DNA of 64,000 bases, taken from NCBI RefSeq assembly GCF_000245815.1, contig NZ_JH601103.1, positions 62,001 through 126,000 of the forward strand. The letters are read 5' to 3'. This stretch comes from Dolosigranulum pigrum ATCC 51524 (lineage in GTDB: Bacteria; Bacillota; Bacilli; Lactobacillales; Carnobacteriaceae_A). The notes beneath the pieces were generated by a model that was not told where the DNA came from, did not search any database, and saw nothing but the letters and a program-made list of their open reading frames with translations. Both the position numbers and the translations under genes were made by a program. This document shows positions 34,533 through 42,150 of the stretch, in pieces (the first letter of the stretch is position 1; the number at the start of each line of letters is the position of its first letter).

Positions 34533-35453
34533 ATGCGACTTGATCAATTGCGTTATATCGTTAAAGTCGTTGAATGTGGTTCGATCACCGAAGCCGCTGA
34601 ACAATTATTCATGAGCCAACCTAGTCTATCCGCAGCTATTAAGCAATTAGAAGAGGAAATGGGGATTACGATCTTTAATCGGTCTAACCGCGGTGTCTCT
34701 CTGTCAGTCGATGGGACCGAGTTTCTAGCCTATGCCCGCCAAATTTTAGAACAGACGGACTTAATGATCGATCGCTATCATAGTGAGAAGCCCGCTAAAA
34801 AGTTGCTTGCTATCTCCACACAACATTATGCCTTCTCGGTTAATGCTTTCGTCCAGCTACTCAAGAACTTAGAATTGGAAGAATATGACTTCACATTACG
34901 CGAAACGCGAACCTATGACATCATTGCTGATGTGGCTGAATTTAGAAGTGATATCGGGATTTTATACTTAAGTGATCACAATGAGCGGGTCATTCGCAAA
35001 TTATTAAAAGAACGCGACCTAACCTATCACGCCCTATTCGAAGCCTCGCCGCATGTCTTCGTTACCCGCACTCATCCACTTGCTCATCGCAAAAGTGTTG
35101 ATCCACAAGACTTAGCCCCCTATCCCTTCTTAGCCTTCGAGCAAGGTGAGATGAATTCTGGTTACTTCGCCGAAGAAGTAGTCCAATTATCGAAATTATC
35201 GCAGACGATTCATGTCAGTGACCGAGCAACTATTTTTAATTTAATTATTGGATTGAATGGTTATACGATTAGTTCCGGTATTTTAAGTACTGATTTGAAC
35301 GGGGAAGATATTATCTCGATTCCCTTGAATGTCGATGCTACGATGCGCTTAGGCTGGATTTCCAATGATAAAGCCAAACTGACTTCTGTCGCTCGCGTTT
35401 ACATCCATCAATTACAAAAAATCATTGAATCTTATGGCTACACCACCCGCTAA
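34533..35453 (+). CDS. LysR-family transcriptional regulator
   Basis: The protein has 306 residues from the ATG at 34533, eight bases after AAAGGAG. Residues 1-60 are the LysR winged helix-turn-helix ('MRLDQLRYIVKVVECGSITE', 'QPSLSAAIKQLEEEMGITIF'). Residues about 90-300 are the substrate-binding effector domain. An extended -10 element (TGG TATACT, 34490-34498) with a poor -35 lies upstream. It is divergent from the MBL/nucleotidase operon and convergent with metF. Candidate targets are therefore the divergent operon or, given the Met-box-like site before metE, the methionine genes. Overall it is most like cysteine/methionine regulators, but I cannot settle this. Confidence 0.9.
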   Translation: MRLDQLRYIVKVVECGSITEAAEQLFMSQPSLSAAIKQLEEEMGITIFNRSNRGVSLSVDGTEFLAYARQILEQTDLMIDRYHSEKPAKKLLAISTQHYAFSVNAFVQLLKNLELEEYDFTLRETRTYDIIADVAEFRSDIGILYLSDHNERVIRKLLKERDLTYHALFEASPHVFVTRTHPLAHRKSVDPQDLAPYPFLAFEQGEMNSGYFAEEVVQLSKLSQTIHVSDRATIFNLIIGLNGYTISSGILSTDLNGEDIISIPLNVDATMRLGWISNDKAKLTSVARVYIHQLQKIIESYGYTTR

Positions 35454-35491
35454 AAATGCCAAATCTGCTAGGTGACAGACTTGGCATTTTT
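35452..35491. terminator. Bidirectional terminator between LysR and metF
   Basis: A 16-base stem, AAAAATGCCAAATCTG at 35452-35467 with its near-complement at 35476-35491, has one internal mismatch. A/T runs on both sides serve the converging genes. Confidence 0.85.
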
Positions 35492-35497
35492 TATACA

Positions 35498-36355
35498 TTA
35501 GACAATATTTTTGATTGCACGATAAATATTTTTGGCAATATAGGAATTATTCATCGTATACAGATGAATCCCGTTCACATCTTGCGCTAAGAGATCGATA
35601 ATTTGATCCACTGCGTAAGCAATTCCCGCATCTAGCAAGGCTTTCGGATTATCTCCGAAGCGGTCAATAATTGATACAAATTTCTTCGGTAGATTCGCCC
35701 CAGTCAGTTGAATCATGCGTTCGATTTGTTTCTTACTCGTGACTGGCATAATGCCTGCTGATATCGGTTGATCGATCCCGACGATATCAGCACGTTCTCT
35801 AAAACGATAAAAATATTCATTATCTAAGAACAATTGCGTGACGAATGCATCCACCCCAGCATCTGCCTTCCGCTTCAAATGCTTCACATCTTCGACAATA
35901 GAAGCACTTTGCGTATGACCTTCTGGATAACACGCTGCCAATATATTAAAATCGCCCGACTCTTTAATAAATTCAATTAAATCACTCGCATAGTTAAAGT
36001 CTTGCGACCGGCTTGTACCTGGATGTTCATCACCACGCAACGCTAAAATATTGCTAATATTACGACGCTTAAGATCCGCCAATATATCTGATACTTCTGG
36101 CTTACTTAAATGAATACTGGGCAAGTGGACCACACTATCGATCTGATATCTTTGTTGGATATCATCTGTAATATCAACGGTCCCTTTCGAATTGCCGACA
36201 CCCCCTGCTCCCATCGTGACACTAATAAAATCTGGCTTCAATGTGGAGAATAAATCAATCGTTTCATGCAGTTTTTCCATGTTATGCTTGCCCTTTGGTG
36301 GAAACATTTCAAAAGAAAAAACCTGTTTTTGTTGATATTTATCGATGATGGTCAT
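35498..36355 (-). CDS. metF: 5,10-methylenetetrahydrofolate reductase
   Basis: This 285-residue cytoplasmic FAD enzyme reduces methylene-THF to 5-methyl-THF, the methyl donor for methionine synthesis. Family features are 'FSFEMFPPKGKHNMEKL' at the N-terminus with the catalytic Glu, 'SVTMGAGG', 'ILALRGDEHPG' and 'DAFVTQLFLDNEYFYRF'. It begins five bases after the metE stop, so metE and metF form one operon that supplies methyl groups. Confidence 0.95.
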   Translation of the reverse strand: MTIIDKYQQKQVFSFEMFPPKGKHNMEKLHETIDLFSTLKPDFISVTMGAGGVGNSKGTVDITDDIQQRYQIDSVVHLPSIHLSKPEVSDILADLKRRNISNILALRGDEHPGTSRSQDFNYASDLIEFIKESGDFNILAACYPEGHTQSASIVEDVKHLKRKADAGVDAFVTQLFLDNEYFYRFRERADIVGIDQPISAGIMPVTSKKQIERMIQLTGANLPKKFVSIIDRFGDNPKALLDAGIAYAVDQIIDLLAQDVNGIHLYTMNNSYIAKNIYRAIKNIV

Positions 36356-36360
36356 GTTCG

Positions 36361-38622
36361 TTACACCTGCTTTCTAATAGCTTTCGCTGCTTGTACTAAG
36401 TTCTCCAATGCGGGTCTTGTTTCTTTAATGCTTCGTGTTTTTAATCCACAATCTGGGTTTACCCAAATATTTTCTTTTGGTAATTTATTGACAAATGTTT
36501 CTAGTGCTCGTTCGATTTCAGCTTGGCTCGGAACACGTGGTGAGTGAATATCATATACTCCTGGACCGACTTGTGTTTGGAACTCCACATCGACTAACGT
36601 ATCAATTAAGCTGAGATCCGAACGTGAAGCCTCGAAGCTAATCACATCAGCATCCATTGCATCGATACTTTCGATAATATCTTCGAACTCACTGTAGCAC
36701 ATATGCGTATGAATCTGTGTCTGTGGTTGTACCCCCGAGTGAACCAAGCGGAAAGCTGGAATAGCGAAGTCAAGATATTCACTGTACCAGTCTGTCTGGC
36801 GGAGCGGCAACTTTTCACGAAGAGCAGCTTCATCAATTTGAATAATTTTAATACCATGGGCTTCCAGATCTAGGACTTCTTCACGAATAGCTAGCGCTAA
36901 TTGGTAAATACCGTCTTTCACTGATAAGTCTTCACGTGGGAACGACCAGTTGAAGATGGTTACCGGACCTGTTAACATCCCTTTTACAATCTGATTGGTT
37001 AAGCTTTGGGCGTACGTAGAGTAGTCAACCGTAATAGCTTCTCTTCGCTTCACATCACCCCAAATAATTGGTGGCTTCACACAACGCGTTCCGTATGATT
37101 GAACCCATGCCTTCTCCGTAAATAAGAAACCATCCAAGTTCTCACCGAAGAATTCAACCATGTCATTCCGTTCGCACTCACCATGAACTAACACATCTAG
37201 ACCAATCTCTTCTTGCAGACGAATAACACGTTCAATCTCTTGTTCGTTAAACTTACGGTATTCCGCTGCTGATTTTTCCCCTTTACGGAAGTCGCTACGG
37301 TTTTTGCGCACTTCAGCTGTTTGTGGGAATGAGCCAATTGTCGTAGTCGGCAATAGCGGTAAGTCGAACGCATCGCGCTGAATTCCTACACGTTCTTTCG
37401 CTTCAGGTCGACGAGTAAAGTCATCCTCTGTTAAGTCTGCAACCTGCTGACGAACCGTATCATCCGATTGCACGCGAGAACCATCGAATAAATCTACATT
37501 AGCTTCCAGTGCTTCTTGCGCGCCATGTTCCAAGATTGTATCTAGTTCATTTAATTCATCCAGTTTTTCCGTAGCAAAGGCTAAATGCGCTTTTTGCTCA
37601 TCAGTTAGTGCTGTTTCATTCTCTAATGTATATGGCACTAATTGAAGGGAACAGCTCGTTGATAGCACAATTTGTTCCACTTTTTTGCGCAGTTGCTTAA
37701 CGAGTTTCAATGTTTCTTGATAATTATTACGCCAAATATTTTTCCCATTCACAACCCCAGCGAAAAGTGTCTTATCAGCTGGGAAGCCATGCTCCTGGAC
37801 TAAAGCCAGTGACTGCTTACCTTCGACAAAATCAAGTCCTAATCCATCGATATCTAACGCTAGCAACTCCGTATATACATCACGCACATCACCAAAGTAC
37901 GTTTGAACGAGCACCCTGAGCGCTCCTTTTTCAGCTAACAAATCGGTGTATAATGTCTGAAGTAAGGTCTTGTCTTCTTCAGTTAAATCAAGCACTAGCG
38001 ACGGCTCTTCTAACTGTACCCAGTCTGCTCCTAACTGATTAAAGCGAGCGAACCATTCTTTATACACCGCTGCCAATTCACTCGCCACCGCTGACGGCTG
38101 ACGCTCATCTGTAAACTTCGCTAGCTTCAACAACGTAAATGGCCCAATAACAGTGGGTTTAGTCTCAATACCTAACGCCTTCGCTTCTTCATATTCATTA
38201 AAGGGCTTCTCGCCGACTAATTTAATCTCTGTGCTTGGCTCAATTTCAGGGACTAAGTAGTGATAGTTGGTATTGTACCATTTTTTCAGTGCTAGCGCTT
38301 TTACATCTCCAGCATCGCCTTGATATCCGCGTGCTTGTGCAAAATACGTATCTAGTTCGCTCAAGCCTAATTCACGGTATCTTTCTGGCACAATATTGAA
38401 TAATACAGCCGCATCCAATACTTGATCGTAGAAACTAAAGTCATTCGACGGAATAAAATCAATCCCGCGTGCTTGTTGTAAGGTTAAGTGCTCCTTGCGC
38501 AAATCAGCTGCGACTTGACGTAAATCTGACTCATTAATAGTTTGTTTGAAGTATTTTTGTGTAGCAAATTTTAATTCTCGCAATTTTCCAATACGAGGAA
38601 ATCCGATTGTTGAAGTTGTCAT
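36361..38622 (-). CDS. metE: Cobalamin-independent methionine synthase
   Basis: This 753-residue cytoplasmic zinc enzyme transfers the methyl group of methyltetrahydrofolate triglutamate to homocysteine. Both (beta/alpha)8 barrels are present. Zinc ligands are His640 and Cys642 in HTHMCYSEF and Cys725 in NPDCGLKTR. Other family blocks include 'TTTIGSFPQT' and 'MLTGPVTIFNWSFPRED'. GGGAGCGGATGAC precedes the start. It heads the metE-metF operon. A Met-box-like palindrome lies upstream at 38709-38727, consistent with activation by a LysR regulator when methionine is low. Confidence 0.97.
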   Translation of the reverse strand: MTTSTIGFPRIGKLRELKFATQKYFKQTINESDLRQVAADLRKEHLTLQQARGIDFIPSNDFSFYDQVLDAAVLFNIVPERYRELGLSELDTYFAQARGYQGDAGDVKALALKKWYNTNYHYLVPEIEPSTEIKLVGEKPFNEYEEAKALGIETKPTVIGPFTLLKLAKFTDERQPSAVASELAAVYKEWFARFNQLGADWVQLEEPSLVLDLTEEDKTLLQTLYTDLLAEKGALRVLVQTYFGDVRDVYTELLALDIDGLGLDFVEGKQSLALVQEHGFPADKTLFAGVVNGKNIWRNNYQETLKLVKQLRKKVEQIVLSTSCSLQLVPYTLENETALTDEQKAHLAFATEKLDELNELDTILEHGAQEALEANVDLFDGSRVQSDDTVRQQVADLTEDDFTRRPEAKERVGIQRDAFDLPLLPTTTIGSFPQTAEVRKNRSDFRKGEKSAAEYRKFNEQEIERVIRLQEEIGLDVLVHGECERNDMVEFFGENLDGFLFTEKAWVQSYGTRCVKPPIIWGDVKRREAITVDYSTYAQSLTNQIVKGMLTGPVTIFNWSFPREDLSVKDGIYQLALAIREEVLDLEAHGIKIIQIDEAALREKLPLRQTDWYSEYLDFAIPAFRLVHSGVQPQTQIHTHMCYSEFEDIIESIDAMDADVISFEASRSDLSLIDTLVDVEFQTQVGPGVYDIHSPRVPSQAEIERALETFVNKLPKENIWVNPDCGLKTRSIKETRPALENLVQAAKAIRKQV

Positions 38623-38684
38623 CTGTCATCCGCTCCCTTGTTTTGATTGATTAAAAATAGTCTATCATAGAATCTTCACCCCGT

Positions 38685-38727
38685 ATAATACGCTCTAAAC
38701 GCATTTCTCCATAGGCTAAAACTATGG
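38685..38727 (-). promoter_or_regulatory. metE promoter with Met-box-like palindrome
   Basis: The plus strand at 38709-38727 reads CCATAGGCTAAAACTATGG. Its central 17 bases resemble the streptococcal/lactococcal Met-box TATAGTTTSAAACTATA. A minus-strand TATTAT (38685-38690) lies 17 bases from a poor -35 that falls inside the palindrome, which is typical of an activator-dependent promoter. Confidence 0.5.
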
Positions 38728-38753
38728 CAATAATTCATCCTATGCTACATATG

Positions 38754-38786
38754 AAAAAACTGCTTAAATTATCCATCCAAGCAGTT
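38754..38786 (-). terminator. Terminator of the AgrA-like regulator gene
   Basis: On the minus strand AACTGCTT pairs with AAGCAGTT around 13 bases and is followed by TTTTTT. Confidence 0.75.
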
Positions 38787-38803
38787 GACTTACAATCGTT
38801 TCT

Positions 38804-39553
38804 TCAAATATTAATACCTTGCATCTTATTTTTTATTTCCATTACATAACGCTTTGAGCACTCCACATACAGACCATTCGTAAATACAATCATTCGTTTA
38901 TCAACACGAAACATATCTACATAATCAAAATTAACCAAGGTAGATTGTGATACTTTAGTTAATTCTAAATATTTCTCTTCATAGTCACTAATTTTACCAT
39001 AGAATTCATGTTTTCCCCGTTTTGTGTATAGTGTTAAACGATGAGGTTTGTCTGATGTAGTCATGTACACAACATCATCTATAGGTAGCTTGTAACAAAT
39101 ATTCCCTACTTTAAATCTAACCACAGTAATTGCCTTTCTCTTTTGTTGCTGTATAAATCGATTATAGACTAATTCTAAATTTGTCATTAACTGTTTTTTC
39201 AAATAATCATTACTATGTTTTGCAATAAAATCAAATGTTTCTATTTTTCGTTTTAATGTCAGTGGTGCCATCTCTTCATGAGTAGTAATAAATGTAAATT
39301 TACCCGTTACATCAATTGTTCTAATTTTATCTGCTAAATCTATACCATTCATTTCTTGTCCCAAATCAATATCCAAGTAATATGTCCCTCCTTGAATATT
39401 ATATTCGTTGATGTACTCTAACAATTTTGCTGAATTTGATGTTGCTAAAGCAATTTCAAATCGCCCTTGATAAATTGCACAGTACTGTTTAATTATTTGA
39501 GTTATTTGTTCCAGTTGTCTTGAATCATCTTCGCAAATAAGTATTGGAAACAT
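38804..39553 (-). CDS. LytTR-type response regulator (AgrA/ComE-like)
   Basis: The protein has 249 residues from the ATG at 39553, which follows AGGGAGAGGA by five bases. Residues 1-125 are a receiver domain ('FPILICEDDSRQLEQITQII') with phospho-acceptor Asp61 in YYLDIDLG. Residues about 140-245 are a LytTR DNA-binding domain ('RFKVGNICYKLPIDDVVYM', 'VNFDYVDMFRVDKRMIVFTN'). An open frame continues 167 codons further upstream into conjugative-element debris, but that is a chance fusion caused by the insertion. The cognate kinase AgrC-like gene lies 2.6 kb upstream, separated by the insert, so expression may now depend on read-through or on promoters in the insert. Confidence 0.88.
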   Translation of the reverse strand: MFPILICEDDSRQLEQITQIIKQYCAIYQGRFEIALATSNSAKLLEYINEYNIQGGTYYLDIDLGQEMNGIDLADKIRTIDVTGKFTFITTHEEMAPLTLKRKIETFDFIAKHSNDYLKKQLMTNLELVYNRFIQQQKRKAITVVRFKVGNICYKLPIDDVVYMTTSDKPHRLTLYTKRGKHEFYGKISDYEEKYLELTKVSQSTLVNFDYVDMFRVDKRMIVFTNGLYVECSKRYVMEIKNKMQGINI

Positions 39554-39557
39554 ATAT

Positions 39558-39567
39558 TCCTCTCCCT
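39558..39567. repeat. Left copy of 10-base direct repeat flanking the insert
   Basis: TCCTCTCCCT lies at 39558-39567, and the same ten bases recur at 42141-42150. This copy overlaps the ribosome-binding site of the response regulator gene. Confidence 0.75.
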
Positions 39568-40525
39568 TTTTTTGAGGTATGCCAAAGTCCATTGCATTTA
39601 ATATTTGATATTTGCTTTCATATCCAAGGTTTTCTCTTTGAGCTTCATCGCTATTTCCTCTGTCGCTTCCATCTGTGAAAACTCGTCCATCTCTACTTCT
39701 TGACCTATCAACTCGTCTATATAAATCATTTTGACCTCCTCTATCTTCATTTATATTTTCTATATCTCTATTATAGTCGGCAGCGGCCCTTTCTGTCAGC
39801 ATCCTAGCACGATCCATTTCCTTAGATTTTTCTTTTATTTTATCTATAATATCTTCACTAACCCTTGATATTACAAGACCTATCTGTTCTAAAGAAATTG
39901 TATTAATTCTAGAAAAATTATTTATTAAATTTTCCATATCCATAGGATAGGATGTATTAAACCTATTAACTATCGCATAGGATATTGAGTCTCTCATAAA
40001 CTTTTCAAAACTCAGTCTATCCTCTATATCTATTCTCAAATCAGCAAGAGCCAAGTGAATATATTCATCTCCATAAATTCAGCTCAAAGAAAATATATTT
40101 TCATTGAGTGAATCACTAGCTTCAAATGAAGAATCTCTTATTATTTCTTTTAAATCCTCGTTATGATTTTCGTGGTCAAACTGCCATAAACTAACCTCAT
40201 TAATATTCCTATCCATTGATGTAGTCTGACTAATATCAAAAATATATGAAACTCTTTGATTTATATCACTTCCAACTAAAATTGGAATACTCTTTTGACC
40301 TCTCATAACAACTCTGCCAAAATATTTTTTCCACATATCAAAAGTCGCATAATCTCTATCTTCAGGTTCTTTGTTGTATATACTTAATTGGCTATAAAAA
40401 TCATATTTCTGATTATTACCTATAACTTTTAAGAGTTTTAAATATTCTTTTTCGTCTTGTAACACTTCATACTTTATTGCTTCTTGTATATTCTTAAAAT
40501 CATTTACTACCTCCTTTTTAGAGCA
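39566..40525 (-). pseudogene. Fragment of ICE helicase-like protein, joined to a methyltransferase motif fragment
   Basis: One frame reads from about 40525, with no clear start codon, through 'YDFYSQLSIYNKEPEDRDYA', 'YATFDMWKKYFGRVVMRGQK' and 'NEVSLWQFDHENHNEDL'. A TGA follows at about 40079. The same frame continues with 'YGDEYIHLALADLRIDIED' and 'FEKFMRDSISYAIVNRF', then a charged stretch. This pattern is the N-terminal part of the very large SNF2/DEAD helicases of integrative conjugative elements. The last 23 codons (39566-39634; 'YQILNAMDFGIPQK') are instead the motif VIII region of a C5 cytosine methyltransferase. The fragment ends at the repeat and runs by chance in frame into the response regulator. 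It is broken and very unlikely to function. Confidence 0.7.
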
Positions 40526-42140
40526 AAAAAAGACAATAGATTTTAAATTTCTACCGTCCTTAAATACCCAAGTATTTTTTTATTTATGGTTTTCTTTTAA
40601 GAAAGCATCAATAGTTTTTCTTGATTCACTTTCTGCTTTATCATTGTTTTCAGCTGTCCCACCTGTTGCAATTCTAATTTTTCCTAAATTTAAAACACCA
40701 TTGCCAGCAAATATATGCCCTGCTCCTTTATATGAATAAATCTTTGCCTTAGGGTTTTGTTCTTTTATTTTATTTGCCATAGCAAGGCTATCCCACATCA
40801 AATCATCCTCGCCTACAATCATCAATATATTTGCCTTAACATCTTTGACTGGTATTAGTTTATCTTGGCTTGATGAGTCTTTTTCTATTGCACTATTATA
40901 AGTTTCTTTATAGCTAATAGGACTTTTAATAATATTCGGAACAATAATATTTTTAAAAAATGAATTAAATGATGATTTTTTTATATCTATATATGGAAGT
41001 TCCTTGCCTTTATATGTCCATGATGAACCATAATCTTCAAAATCTAAACCGGCGAAATTATAAGATGAAGGTGCTATTAAAATCAGATTATCTATTTCAG
41101 AATATTTGCTAGCCAAATTAAGGGCATATTCTGCACCTTTTGACGCTCCCAAAACACTTATTGGCTTATTGTCTTTTATATTTTTATTTAAATAATTGAT
41201 GACATTTTCAAATTGTTCTAAAGGAATTTTTCTCAGAGTTTGTTCTTGGTTTTTCATTCCAAACATAAATAGTGCAAAGGTTTCATATCCCTCTTCAGCC
41301 AATCTTTTAGCAGTCTCAAAATTTGGACTTCCCTCAGAACCTCCAAAACAAATTACAAGACCCTTATGTGATTTTTCCTTAGGCACAAATCTAAACCCTT
41401 GCATCCTACCCTCATCTACATAAGTTACATCAACTCCATCAATATCTGTAGGATATAAACTTATATTAGTAACATCCTTATAATATTCAGGAATTTTCAA
41501 AGCATTGATATCTTTATACTTATGGTCATTATATATTCTAAGAATAAAAACTAAAACTACTAAAATAATAACAATTGAAAAGATTATAAAAAATATTTTA
41601 TTCCCCTACTTTAAAATAGAATACAGATTCTACTAGTATTTAAAAAATCTGCTTGTAGTTATTATATCATCTTTAGAATATTATTTACACTAATCTACAT
41701 TAACACTTTAATAATCGCCATTAAAATATTAACCACAATAGAATTGCCGGCCTGCTTATACAGTTTGCTTGAATTACAATTCTTTCTTCTTGGATATACT
41801 CCCTCTAGTTTATCTATATCACTATCATCAAAACCCATGAGTCTTAAACATTCTCTTTCTGTTAAATACCTATACTGACCATTTCCAATATCTATTATTC
41901 CAGAATTAGGTACTCTCATTTGTTTTGTAGAAATAGTATACGAAAAATCTTTAATCACTTTGAGCCGCCCTCTAAAACTGTTATCTATACCTTTATTTAA
42001 AAATTTCAGCATATAAGGTTGGGTCATTGTATAAAGTTCACTTACATCCTTTTCTAAAAATTCACTTAGTGGTCTTGTTTCTTTCCTCTCCAATTTATTA
42101 AAAGAAAAGTTATTTGCTCCAAGACATGAAACAACAAATA
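39568..42140. mobile_element. 2.6-kb insert of conjugative-element remnants splitting the AgrC/AgrA-like pair
   Basis: The segment between the two TCCTCTCCCT repeats holds, on the minus strand, a cytosine methyltransferase C-terminal piece, a 5'-truncated hydrolase gene, and an N-terminal piece of a conjugative-element helicase fused to a short methyltransferase piece. The two methyltransferase pieces sit at opposite ends of the insert and would be adjacent if the insert were a circle opened at the repeat. No integrase or transposase is present in it. It is more AT-rich than the surrounding chromosome. Confidence 0.65.
40580..41605 (-). CDS. Alpha/beta hydrolase (BAAT/acyl-CoA thioesterase C-terminal type), start apparently lost
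   Basis: The frame is open from a TAG just beyond 41605 to a TAA at 40580. Its first ~22 codons encode one hydrophobic helix ('KIFFIIFSIVIILVVLVFIL'), but no ATG, GTG or TTG precedes it. The first usual start is a TTG at 41500, giving 306 residues without the membrane anchor and without a good ribosome site. The body is an alpha/beta hydrolase: nucleophile motif GASKG, 'VICFGGSEGSPNFETAKRL', 'ILMIVGEDDLMWDS' and the C-terminal catalytic His in 'GAGHIFAG'. It resembles the BAAT C-terminal family often carried on conjugative elements. It may use ATA or ATT starts or be inactive. Confidence 0.65.
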   Translation of the reverse strand, partial: GNKIFFIIFSIVIILVVLVFILRIYNDHKYKDINALKIPEYYKDVTNISLYPTDIDGVDVTYVDEGRMQGFRFVPKEKSHKGLVICFGGSEGSPNFETAKRLAEEGYETFALFMFGMKNQEQTLRKIPLEQFENVINYLNKNIKDNKPISVLGASKGAEYALNLASKYSEIDNLILIAPSSYNFAGLDFEDYGSSWTYKGKELPYIDIKKSSFNSFFKNIIVPNIIKSPISYKETYNSAIEKDSSSQDKLIPVKDVKANILMIVGEDDLMWDSLAMANKIKEQNPKAKIYSYKGAGHIFAGNGVLNLGKIRIATGGTAENNDKAESESRKTIDAFLKENHK

Positions 42141-42150
42141 TCCTCTCCCT
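41695..42150 (-). pseudogene. C-terminal fragment of a C5 cytosine-specific DNA methyltransferase
   Basis: The frame reads from the repeat junction with 'RERIFVVSCLGANNFSF', then 'RYLTERECLRLMGFDDSDI' and ends with 'LYKQAGNSIVVNILMAI'. These are the end of motif VIII, the target-recognition region, motif IX and motif X. The catalytic Pro-Cys motif IV and cofactor-binding motif I are missing, so it cannot be active. It starts exactly at the stop of the AgrC-like kinase gene. Its missing upstream neighbour sequence (motif VIII, 'LNAMDFGIPQK') is found at the other end of the insert. Confidence 0.8.
42141..42150. repeat. Right copy of 10-base direct repeat flanking the insert
   Basis: TCCTCTCCCT overlaps the last codons of the AgrC-like kinase gene and the first codons of the methyltransferase fragment. 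It matches the copy at 39558-39567. Confidence 0.75.

Noticed and set aside
39554..40054. A genuine novel N-terminal domain on the AgrA-like regulator
   Set aside because: The sequence is conjugative-element helicase and methyltransferase debris, and the regulator has its own start and ribosome site.
39568..42140. Active restriction-modification system
   Set aside because: The methyltransferase lacks its cofactor and catalytic motifs and no restriction endonuclease gene is present.
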